From positions 31,213,985 to 31,277,984 of the forward strand of contig OX155963.1 of NCBI GenBank assembly GCA_944548615.1: a DNA stretch of 64,000 nt, read 5' to 3'. Below the pieces are notes generated by a model. That model ran no database searches. It was not told the DNA's origin and saw only the letters and a list, made by a program, of their open reading frames with translations. The number at the start of each line of letters is the position of its first letter. Position 1 is the stretch's first letter. Both the position numbers and the translations under genes were made by a program. Shown in pieces: positions 60,101-64,000 of this stretch. The stretch comes from Micropterix aruncella (taxonomy: Eukaryota; Arthropoda; Insecta; Lepidoptera; Micropterigidae).

Positions 60101-62918
60101 AAGTCTAATTATTACATAACAAGAGGGAATTCATGAAAAAACGATATTATTAGTATTTATCTACTAAATCGATCAAAAGGTTGCAGTGCACTTTTGTGGA
60201 TAATATTTCCATAAAAGTTGAGAAAAGGATGGACGAGTAGCCATTCATTTTGTACCTGTCTATGTTTATGTTGCGACTCATACTATGTGTATGAGTGCTA
60301 TGTTTATGTTGGACATAAATTCTGAATTTGTCAGTCTTGAAATATTGAACTCTTTGGGTTAGATTAAATGCGGGGAGTTTCGGCTTCGGAGCTAAAGTGC
60401 ATTTAAAGGCTTTTAAGTGCACTTAAAGGCTTTTAAGTGCACGGAAGGCTTCGGAGCACTGCGACTTCTGCAAATCTTTTGCGCCTCCGTTTGCTTACAG
60501 TTCGTTTTCCAGTTCTGCGCTTTCTACAAACTCCAGTATCTTCGAGGGAACCATTTCTTCGATCTCATTTAAAAAGTAGAACAGAAAGTAGAGTTTTTTA
60601 AAGATCTTGGTCTTCCAAGGTAAATAATCAACTCCTTCCTAAAAAAAATATCTAAAACTGCAATTTCCGCATCTCAAATTCTATGGCTTCGAAGGGGGGG
60701 GTGAATGTGTGGTAAGGTGAACGCTCACATGTGGCAAGACAGCTATCCTAAACCTACCACAGCCGGTTGTTAGTCCGGAATCCACCGCTCACCCCCCAGA
60801 AGTGTAATACTAGAGTATTATGATAGGCCTGACTTCCGTCGGTGAATTCCATGACAGCTCCGTTTGTATTTTATTTTATTGTCACGAGAAATGCCATTTC
60901 TGTAAGAAAAAAGCTAGCTCTGACAATATATATTTTTGTACTTATTTAAATATTTTTGGTGGTTAGTTTGAGGTGCAGCGAAAGCCTTCTCGTTTACCGT
61001 GTCCTCCTCCATCGCTGCCAGTATGTATAAATATCAACAAGAGACTAGACACTCGGTATACATATATGGAGCAATACTTGATCAAGATCTTGGATTTCTG
61101 GATTTCAAGGAATCCTGTGATCTGTATTTTATTTTATTTTATTTTTATTCCAACAAAAGAGAAAAACAGCGCTCAGGTCTTAAGTTAATAAATAATAATA
61201 ACAATATTACGGCCAAAATAGTCTCCTGGTAATATACAGTTAATGTGCGCGATGTTGTGTAATAATATTTATACCTATATTATGTTATATTATCATGTTC
61301 TCTCGATTTGTGAGTGTGTATGATATAGTAGGATGAGTGTGTTTATGTGTGTGATTGTGATGTGTGTTTAATGGGTGTGTGTAAGTACATCTACGTGTAT
61401 GTGTCATAGTTGTGTATATATGAGAGTGTGTGATTCTGCACAGGTATGTATCTGTTCAAGCTTTTAAGGTCTGGTCTATTACCGCTCTGATAAACTCGTT
61501 TTTGCTCATTGAGAATATGTCTAGTTCCTGAAACGATTCATCATAGGCTTCCATAATTCGATGCAGAGTTGAATTCCTTGCTTGATTTGTATGGAGTCTG
61601 GGTACATTGAATACCCTTGGGTGATGAGTTCGGCGCGATGGGACATTTAAGGCTATTCTGCTTAGAATTTGTGGGCTGTCGATATGATGCGAAAGTATAT
61701 TGTGGAAGAACGTCATATCAGTTATTTGCGTCGCTGCTGAAGACTCAGCATTTCGAACCTTGCCAAGCCGTCAGAATATGAGGTATATTCACGGATAATA
61801 ATCCAAATATCAAGATAAATATCGAGCATGTAGCATTCTTCATAGATGCTTTTACCGATCGATGAAAGGAGAATAGGTAAAAATATATGGATGCTGGGCC
61901 CACCTCTAAAATAAAAATGATTTTGTTACCATTGGAAATATCTATTTATCTAGAATATTTACGACTACTCCAAGTTTTGAAGTTTGGAATTTTCTCAAAT
62001 ATGGCTAATTAGATACACGAAAACCCCCATGCCAATTATTTATTTAAAATATATTATTTGCAGTTACGATCCAGAAAGATAGTGTATTATAGTGTACGGT
62101 CACTGGGCACACCATGTTGAACAGCTAATCTTAGCTTATTACATATGTCAGGAAACAGAGGGGGAATGAAATCATGAGACACATTATAGAGTTCAAGCAA
62201 CATATACCAGTATTTCCTTTCCATATACTGCTGACAAACTCAAGCATTCTTAGGAATATATAGTTTGTACTTACACAGTGTATGTAGTTTATCGTTTCGG
62301 CTATTCTGCGATAGTTTTCATTTAAATAGTTATTAAAAATACAACGCCTGGATGTATAAGTGTATATAAGTAAGTATAAGTGTATATAAGTAAGGGTATA
62401 TAAGTAATTAGCCATATTTAATAGGATATAACTCAAAAACGGCTAATAACTGAGATCAGTCGTTATAGTAATAAATGTTCTACATAAAGAGATCTTTCCA
62501 TTGGTATATGATTTACAGCTATTGGAAAAGTGGGCCCAAAATGCCCATTCTCTTTTGATTACAAACCTATATTCAGCAAGTAATTCATCTGCAATACATG
62601 GCTGCCGATCAGCGTAACGTTGATTTGATCATTCAGACTAGAAGGAAGTGAACCCGGGCTCATCTCGCGCAGATCACAAAGCATCCACTGATCCCGCACT
62701 GCATTATTCAACTGATCCGTACTGTAATTTTGACCGGAATCAAGGAAGAATTCAACACATCTAAAACATAAATAAACATTATCAGAAAAATACTTGGATC
62801 GTGGTAATAAATGTTTAAAATCAATTTACCCTTGCAACCAGTCGTTGTCCGCCTTCATAAAATGTCTATCCAAAAACCGCCGCGCATTTTCTACATCACC
62901 ATAGACGCTCTCCGGCAT
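39040..62918 (-). CDS. RMI1: RecQ-mediated genome instability protein 1 (RMI1), complete, seven exons
   Basis: Exons in coding order on the minus strand: 62918-62830, 62760-62567, 48243-48132, 45500-45388, 44036-43875, 41624-40840 and 39135-39040. All junctions are GT-AG and phases match. The sum is 1551 nt, 516 residues plus TAA, with no internal stop. The N-terminus ([20 protein letters not shown] to [14 protein letters not shown]) is the RMI1 helical domain; [20 protein letters not shown] and [15 protein letters not shown] are OB-fold 1 signatures; exon 6 begins with a disordered acidic/proline-rich linker and ends, with exon 7, in the C-terminal OB-fold 2 ([10 protein letters not shown] to [13 protein letters not shown]). 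In other animals OB1 binds TOP3A and BLM and OB2 binds RMI2; the complex dissolves double Holliday junctions in the nucleus. The length is somewhat below vertebrate RMI1 (about 625). The ATG is the first in exon 1 and begins the homologous region. Intron 2 (14.3 kb) is a transposon nest. Confidence 0.93.
39190..40265. repeat. GC-richer modular array, second locus (RMI1 intron 6)
   Basis: Two conserved blocks (39390-39540 and 39740-39920) and the associated gtcaactacaatgggcgaac-type block (39585) match the array at 22-25 kb. Order and spacing differ. No convincing ORF. It ends 55 bp before a piggyBac-type MITE. Confidence 0.6.
40320..40581. mobile_element. piggyBac-type MITE, copy 3
   Basis: TTAA at 40320 and 40578; ends CCCCTCAGGCCCCGATTGG and (complement) CCCTTCAGGCCTCGGCCCC. 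About 90 percent identical to copy 2 and in the same orientation. It lies 258 bp from RMI1 exon 6 in intron 6. Confidence 0.88.
40840..41624 (-). CDS. RMI1: RMI1 exon 6: linker and start of OB-fold 2
   Basis: This 785-nt exon starts after acaattttcag and ends at ATGATGGCG|GTAAGT on the minus strand. Its first part is acidic ([19 protein letters not shown]), then Pro/Ser-rich. The last 90 or so residues, from [20 protein letters not shown], form the first strands of OB2. The linker has no known motif; a TOP3 or RPA contact is possible but not shown. Confidence 0.93.
41978..42780 (-). pseudogene. RLE-LINE copy 3, degraded 3' part
   Basis: Matches copy 1 from the 3' tail (aaaatacaaacggagctgcc) through the endonuclease ([15 protein letters not shown]) and zinc-knuckle region up to the ICPPPMHWK-equivalent, with many deletions and frameshifts. 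More diverged than copies 2 and 4. It ends exactly where a CACAGTATACC MITE begins. Confidence 0.8.
42781..43028. mobile_element. MITE with CACAGTATACC termini, copy 2
   Basis: Ends CACAGTATACCAGACAGTAG and (complement) CACAGTATACCAACCAGTAG form clean TIRs of about 24 bp. The interior matches 21868-22084 (agaacaaaattgaaatcaaa). No ORF of note. Confidence 0.75.
43067..43131 (+). repeat. tRNA-like SINE head fragment
   Basis: Reads ggcctgctggcataggggtt, then aggtcgcctgatc and ggttcgattc. It matches the head at 48331-48406 but both Pol III boxes are mutated. It is directly followed by a LINE RT relic. Confidence 0.6.
43190..43515 (+). pseudogene. LINE reverse transcriptase thumb relic
   Basis: The frame reads [20 protein letters not shown], then [19 protein letters not shown], stop, [14 protein letters not shown]. 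These are thumb motifs of Jockey-like RTs (YGI--WGN-----IFILQKKALR-I). Antisense to RMI1 intron 5. Confidence 0.7.
43560..43835. mobile_element. GGTGAATCAG-family MITE copies (one right end, one short full copy)
   Basis: 43560-43640 is a right end (tttacccacttcaagggtgc ... attctgta); 43656-43835 has both ends (gggtgagtttttaatcagcg / ttaaaaactcatcc). Adjacent, same orientation. They end 40 bp from RMI1 exon 5's 3' side. Confidence 0.6.
43875..44036 (-). CDS. RMI1: RMI1 exon 5: end of OB-fold 1
   Basis: The acceptor is attatttag and the donor gcag|gtaata (minus strand). It encodes [20 protein letters not shown], then [12 protein letters not shown], the conserved L-L-P-NV-VLGGEVD-L signature closing OB1. 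It ends with one base of a Val codon. Confidence 0.94.
44340..44890 (+). pseudogene. CR1-like LINE 3' end
   Basis: Frame pieces [79 protein letters not shown], then a UTR ending in aataataataataat. Same family as the copies at 21.6, 26.8 and 28.4 kb. Frameshifted and dead. Confidence 0.7.
44993..45148. mobile_element. GTAGCACC inverted-repeat element, short copy
   Basis: Arms 44993-45057 and 45083-45148 are inverted copies (attataaataagataaaaaa-cgaattt; gtagcacctgacgtttcggc) around a 25-bp loop (ctaccctggacaacggcggctg region). The sequence aaatcagagactattgcgg before the left arm recurs at the other copies. Confidence 0.75.
45388..45500 (-). CDS. RMI1: RMI1 exon 4: OB-fold 1 core
   Basis: The acceptor is cttgttacag and the donor AAGG|GTATGT (minus strand). 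It encodes [20 protein letters not shown] and ends PGVKILIK, the beta-strand core of OB1 (compare the family motif RMLMLQLTDG...GMEY-P). A longer open stretch continues into the intron but the splice donor and the next exon define this end. Confidence 0.93.
45551..46393 (-). pseudogene. LOA-like LINE copy 3, 3' part
   Basis: The minus-strand frame 46286-45642 encodes the second half of RNase H ([36 protein letters not shown]) and the zinc-knuckle end ([18 protein letters not shown]). Upstream part to 46393 keeps [10 protein letters not shown]. The tail TAACTAACTAA is at 45551-45575. ATTATATTAC (45541) and ATTGTATTAC (46389 area) flank it as a near-perfect 10-bp duplication. Antisense copy of the 58-kb element, about 97 percent identical. 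Confidence 0.88.
46550..46676. repeat. Dispersed repeat fragment
   Basis: tgcagtggttgacagatctg recurs inverted near 11675, and aacaagagggaattcatg recurs near 60120. Non-coding. Confidence 0.4.
46677..46883. mobile_element. GGTGAATCAG-family MITE, left half
   Basis: Begins after TA with caggttgagtttttggtta, then aaggaggtgaatcagtatga, and includes the first arm of the internal hairpin (gcgttgagcgtgatgcgctg). An RLE-LINE 3' end follows where the rest should be. Confidence 0.6.
46884..47823 (-). pseudogene. RLE-LINE copy 4, 3' part with open frame
   Basis: The minus-strand frame 47732-47040 (230 codons) runs from [20 protein letters not shown] through [18 protein letters not shown] and [10 protein letters not shown] to the endonuclease end. 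About 55 codons between knuckle and endonuclease are replaced by a short stretch ([12 protein letters not shown]). Unlike copy 1 it keeps the frame at the LKFYLN junction. Confidence 0.85.
48132..48243 (-). CDS. RMI1: RMI1 exon 3
   Basis: The acceptor on the minus strand is aattttag and the donor cag|gtatct. It encodes [20 protein letters not shown] followed by a polar stretch ending EPTNR. PAYxQLQKL is typical of RMI1. It lies between the transposon nest and an RLE-LINE copy. A tRNA-like SINE head stands about 90 bp upstream of it. Confidence 0.92.
48312..48620 (+). mobile_element. tRNA-derived SINE with intact Pol III boxes
   Basis: Head 48331-48406: A box TGGCATAGTGG (48339-48349) and B box GGTTCGATTCC (48383-48393) both fit the consensus. 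A good T-arm (CCGGG/CCCGG) is present but the acceptor stem has two mismatches and the anticodon stem is not foldable, so it is not a working tRNA gene. The body to about 48600 ends in an A-rich tail with aacaaacaaac. Bases 48310-48328 are an inverted copy of part of the head. Confidence 0.65.
48819..49085. mobile_element. GGTGAATCAG-family MITE with internal hairpin and AGATGGCGC pair
   Basis: Left end gggtgagatttaattaaccg. The interior has a hairpin: gcgttgagcacgctgcgcca (48973) pairs with ctagatggcgcagcacac (49042), with arms of about 45 bp. Each arm has AGATGGCGC or its complement. The right end is missing. Confidence 0.65.
49209..49662. mobile_element. GTAGCACC inverted-repeat element, long copy
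   Basis: Arms 49209-49325 and 49546-49662 are inverted, 117 bp, about 97 percent identical. The 220-bp centre is GC-richer and contains ggcggcaacggtatgcgg (complement). The minus-strand ORF 49501-49100 is the element itself and has no known domain. A LOA-like RT fragment starts immediately to the right. Confidence 0.8.
49663..50547 (+). pseudogene. LOA-like LINE reverse transcriptase fragment
   Basis: From 49663: [40 protein letters not shown], then by frameshift [33 protein letters not shown], the catalytic GYADDL and [18 protein letters not shown]. Fingers and palm of a LOA/R1-like RT. Stop and frameshift near 50003-50080. The thumb is missing; the matching RNase H part appears at 57.9 kb beyond another LINE. 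Confidence 0.8.
50548..51566 (+). pseudogene. CR1/Jockey-like LINE ORF1 (coiled coil, Baculo_FP-like)
   Basis: After the junction the frame continues with a basic N-terminus, a long coiled coil (about codons 240-350 of the fused frame, [20 protein letters not shown]) and [18 protein letters not shown] frameshift at 51181 leads to another frame and, after a further shift near 51330, to [20 protein letters not shown], the nucleic-acid-binding end resembling the FP25K-like domain of LINE ORF1. Stop at 51566-51568. Role in the family: RNA-binding chaperone. Confidence 0.75.
52140..52905 (+). pseudogene. CR1/Jockey-like LINE ORF2, endonuclease domain
   Basis: Frame 52233-52905: [30 protein letters not shown] (catalytic Glu), [17 protein letters not shown] (Asp/Asn) and [10 protein letters not shown] (final Asp-His). 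A complete APE-type endonuclease with catalytic residues in place. The frame is cut by the pogo element at 52906. The 570 bp between ORF1 and ORF2 is AT-rich. Confidence 0.85.
52993..53112 (-). pseudogene. RLE-LINE copy 5, 3' terminal fragment
   Basis: Only about 120 bp of 3' UTR (aaatacaaacggagctgcca ... gagcagtggattccggactt) with the AAATAAATAAAT tail side at the left. Inserted near the left end of the pogo element. Very short 5'-truncated insertion. Confidence 0.85.
53473..55650 (+). pseudogene. pogo-like DDE transposase, one stop and one insertion
   Basis: Frame from 53473: [20 protein letters not shown] (psq-type HTH), a TGA at 53905-53907, then in the same frame [20 protein letters not shown], the first Asp NIDETGI, second LLMDNHES and third [14 protein letters not shown] (DDD signature of DDE_1). 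After GKPITIY (54632) a LINE 3' end intervenes; the protein resumes near 55251 with [20 protein letters not shown] and SYVTDRP, then a Ser/Thr/Pro repeat tail to 55680. Apart from these two lesions it is well conserved. Confidence 0.85.
54632..55248 (-). pseudogene. LINE 3' end (TTTA-tailed), copy without MITEs
   Basis: The minus strand begins [20 protein letters not shown] and ends [19 protein letters not shown] (near 55154), a LINE C-terminus, followed by a 500-bp UTR and a TTTA tail at 54637-54660. It corresponds to 32390-33345 but lacks both MITEs there. It interrupts the pogo transposase. Confidence 0.8.
55984..57895 (+). pseudogene. CR1/Jockey-like LINE ORF2, reverse transcriptase
   Basis: Continues the element cut at 52906. 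Linker [32 protein letters not shown], then frame 56375-57880: [37 protein letters not shown] (first Asp), [52 protein letters not shown] and a C-terminal [10 protein letters not shown] near-complete RT in one frame; the start region (55984-56025) has a stop. It stops at a junction with LOA-like sequence near 57900, without its own 3' UTR or tail. Confidence 0.88.
57897..58963 (+). pseudogene. LOA-like LINE copy 4: RNase H and zinc knuckle, open
   Basis: Frame 57960-58877 (305 codons): RNase H with [16 protein letters not shown], a PDSAS where SDSAS is usual, [20 protein letters not shown]; then [29 protein letters not shown] and DSLGWLE-stop. The UTR ends in the CTAA tandem tail at 58945-58963. 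This is the best preserved copy in the window. It probably belongs with the RT fragment at 49663-50547, though the thumb between them is missing. Confidence 0.88.
58964..59772. other. Intronic sequence with a MITE right end
   Basis: 59020-59128 resembles the right end of the GGTGAATCAG MITE (acccacttcaaggatgttaa). 59340-59470 (gctgaaatttggcatagtta) has the look of a dispersed repeat, but I have no second copy. No ORF. Confidence 0.4.
59773..60080. mobile_element. MITE with GGGCCCGATTGCG termini, copy 2
   Basis: TIRs GGGCCCGATTGCGTTTTTTT and (complement) GGACTCGATTGCGTTTCTTC; ATA at 59770-59772 and 60081-60083 is a 3-bp duplication. Internal inverted block (ttagagcggaatatg / cattccgctctaacg). 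308 bp, no ORF. Confidence 0.85.
60084..60587. other. Intronic stretch with a 19-bp tandem repeat
   Basis: aaaggcttttaagtgcac repeats at about 60393-60443. The word aacaagagggaattcatg (60117) is shared with 46635. No gene. Confidence 0.4.
60588..60893 (+). pseudogene. RLE-LINE copy 6, 3' fragment, opposite orientation
   Basis: Plus strand: tttaaagatcttggtcttcc to the 3' tail gtttgtattttattttattg, matching copies 1-4 in reverse. It holds the last 40 codons of the endonuclease and the UTR, with a C-to-G run change (ggggggg). It abuts the dispersed repeat at 60897. Confidence 0.85.
60897..61125. repeat. Dispersed repeat, copy 2 (inverted relative to 31328-31555)
   Basis: Shares aatgccatttctgtaagaaa-type sequence and ttggtggttagtttgaggtg with the complement of 31328-31555. 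Non-coding. The following 61126-61150 is a TTTTA run. Confidence 0.55.
61200..61450. repeat. GT-rich degenerate microsatellite
   Basis: Many gtgtgtg and tgtgatgtgtg words over 200 bp. Probably the 3' UTR/tail region of the LINE relic to the right, read on the minus strand as a CA-rich stretch. Confidence 0.55.
61456..61740 (-). pseudogene. Jockey-like LINE C-terminal fragment
   Basis: Frame 61716-61456: [60 protein letters not shown], then [10 protein letters not shown]. This matches the C-terminal motif of Jockey-like ORF2 (RIDSPELL--I---VP-R--R....F--P--RTNY---S-L-R----YN). 5' truncated. Confidence 0.7.
61895..62538. mobile_element. TIR element next to RMI1 exon 2
   Basis: Left tgggcccacctctaaaataa and right (complement) tgggcccacttttccaatag begin imperfect TIRs of about 70 bp that also share accattggaaatatctattt / accaatggaaagatctcttt. 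About 640 bp without coding capacity. Its right end is about 28 bp from the splice donor of RMI1 exon 2. Confidence 0.6.
62567..62760 (-). CDS. RMI1: RMI1 exon 2: N-terminal helical domain
   Basis: On the minus strand it begins after tatgttttag and ends at atag|gtttgt. It encodes [20 protein letters not shown], then [12 protein letters not shown] and the Gly/His-Val-Leu-Gln motif leading into the OB fold, the segment in which RMI1 proteins are most alike (QW-LTDLR). It ends in phase 1. A TIR element begins about 30 bp inside the following intron. Confidence 0.93.
62830..62918 (-). CDS. RMI1: RMI1 exon 1 (start codon)
   Basis: ATG at 62918-62916 opens [20 protein letters not shown] and continues to DNDWLQG, ending with two bases of a Gly codon at GG|GTAAAT. 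Intron 1 is only 69 bp. The stretch matches the start of the RMI1 N-terminal helical domain. Confidence 0.92.
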
Positions 62919-63800
62919 GGTGGATAATAATTAAATAGAAAATAGCATTAGAAAATGAGATAATTCGAAAAAACGACGGTAACGTTTGCGCGGGAACAAC
63001 ACAGACTTTTCATTTTGACAGTTCTACAATCAAAACACGAAAATTTTGTTGTCTTTAGAAGCGAAAAATAAAAAAATAATAATTGAAATTAAATGTATAT
63101 TTGAGGTTGCGCTTAATTTTGTTTTACCTGATTTAATGCAGTTAAATGGCGATTAGCGTTTATTAGGAAAATGTTTTCCACTCCGTGATTCTAGCGTTTA
63201 CCAACTGCCGGGTCCCAATCTACCATTTATGTTCGACTGTATTGCCAGTTGTAGGTACTGTTTTTTTTTATTTCTTCCACAAGTGAATAATTCTCTGATT
63301 ATTTCTGCGTCTCGTTGCGGTTCTCAACAGTCGGAAATATTATTATGTCATTGCATTGCATCAACCTTTCGCGCCTAGGCGCTTGTGGGGATGACGTATT
63401 GATTACATAAGAGTATGTAATCAATACATCTTTCCCGCAAGTGCCCAGGAGCGGAAGTTGGTGTAGGTGATCGGAACAATAATCCTACCATAAATTGGTT
63501 TTCAACAATAAATTGACAATACGGCAGGATTGTAACTCGATTCAACGAAAAATCGGATAAGCACATGGATAGTTGCGAAATGCAAATTTCTCACTAATTT
63601 TAGGTAGTTATCTTCATCAGTTTGTTGGGATAATTTTCGAGAGGGCATTTTTAGTGGTTAGTGATGGCACCAAAATCCAACAATCACTGACGTATATATG
63701 TAAATTGTAAGTACATATAGATCTGGCATTCAGTACGAAATGCAGGAAAAATCCAATGCTGTTTTGCCATGACAAAGCAAGACAACGCTGCTGGGAGAAA
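62919..63800. other. RMI1 upstream flank
   Basis: No TATA box is evident. A hairpin gtattgattacat / atgtaatcaatac lies at 63398-63428. No second gene is seen. The RMI1 transcription start is not visible from sequence alone. Confidence 0.4.
62985..62996 (-). promoter_or_regulatory. E2F-like site upstream of RMI1
   Basis: On the minus strand this reads TTCCCGCGCAAA, close to the E2F consensus TTTSSCGC, about 70 bp upstream of the RMI1 ATG. S-phase control by E2F would suit a recombination gene. Only one site is seen and the transcription start is unknown. Confidence 0.3.
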
Positions 63801-63807
63801 GCGTAAA

Positions 63808-64000
63808 GGTGGGTATCCATTAGGTTTGCGCACCTGCAACTGCTCCAGTAGTCGATACGTCCGCGCTCCTAGAGCATGCAACGTTGCACGCTCCGCGGCG
63901 AGCGCTCCGAACGGTGGCGGTAAATGCGCGAACACAAAGTGATGCGCAGTGCGTTCGTGGACGCGAGCAAAGAAATACGTTGGTGGGTACGTCTCGCGCA
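63808..64000. mobile_element. Possible end of a GC-rich transposable element, truncated by the window
   Basis: From gtgggtatccattaggtttg the sequence becomes rich in gcgcgaac and cgctccg words, unlike its surroundings, and runs to the window end with ggtgggtacgtctcgcg. This pattern suits the terminal part of a TIR element, but the other end is not in view. Confidence 0.3.

Overview
This window is nuclear DNA of an insect, perhaps a beetle (low confidence). It is AT-rich, its genes are split by canonical GT-AG introns, and it is crowded with mobile elements. Arthropod-type non-LTR retrotransposons (CR1/Jockey-like, LOA-like, RTE-like and a restriction-like-endonuclease type) occur together with Tc1/mariner, pogo/Tigger, hAT and piggyBac-type DNA elements. 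There is no bacterial, CRISPR or viral signature.

Only two host genes can be supported, and they converge. The first (+ strand, exons from 9592 to 30624) is a ubiquitin-specific protease of the USP16/USP45 group. Six exons encode the complete catalytic domain and the C-terminus (732 codons plus stop). The 5' exons, including any N-terminal zinc finger, are not visible and probably lie left of the window. The second (- strand, 62918 down to 39040) is an RMI1 orthologue, part of the BLM-TOP3-RMI dissolvasome. It can be assembled from seven exons with matching phases into one uninterrupted reading frame of 517 codons including stop. The two stop codons lie about 8.4 kb apart, tail to tail.

Layout: 1-9.6 kb holds repeats only: LINE relics, a deleted mariner, a long-TIR element and a 93-bp tandem array. 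9.6-30.6 kb holds the USP gene, whose introns contain hAT and mariner-type MITEs, a 4.1-kb pogo/Tigger element with nested insertions, a GC-richer modular array split by a LOA-like LINE, and CR1 relics. 30.6-39 kb is intergenic, with an RTE LINE split by a second LINE 3' end that itself carries two MITEs, a decayed Tc1/mariner and a poly-C element. 39-63 kb holds the RMI1 gene; its intron 2 (14.3 kb) contains a Russian-doll nest in which a LOA-like element abuts a CR1/Jockey-like LINE, which is split by a pogo element, which is itself hit by two LINE 3' ends. 63-64 kb is the RMI1 upstream flank.

The two host genes are unrelated in mechanism (deubiquitination; recombination-intermediate processing) and nothing suggests joint regulation. 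The most informative signals are comparisons within the window: paralogous repeat copies act as empty sites and fix the ends and target-site duplications of several otherwise anonymous elements. I saw no clearly new functional system. The strongest candidates for undescribed biology are the unclassified GC-richer modular array found in an intron of each host gene, the restriction-like-endonuclease LINE family with a microsatellite-like 3' tail, and a MITE whose hairpin carries paired AGATGGCGC motifs.
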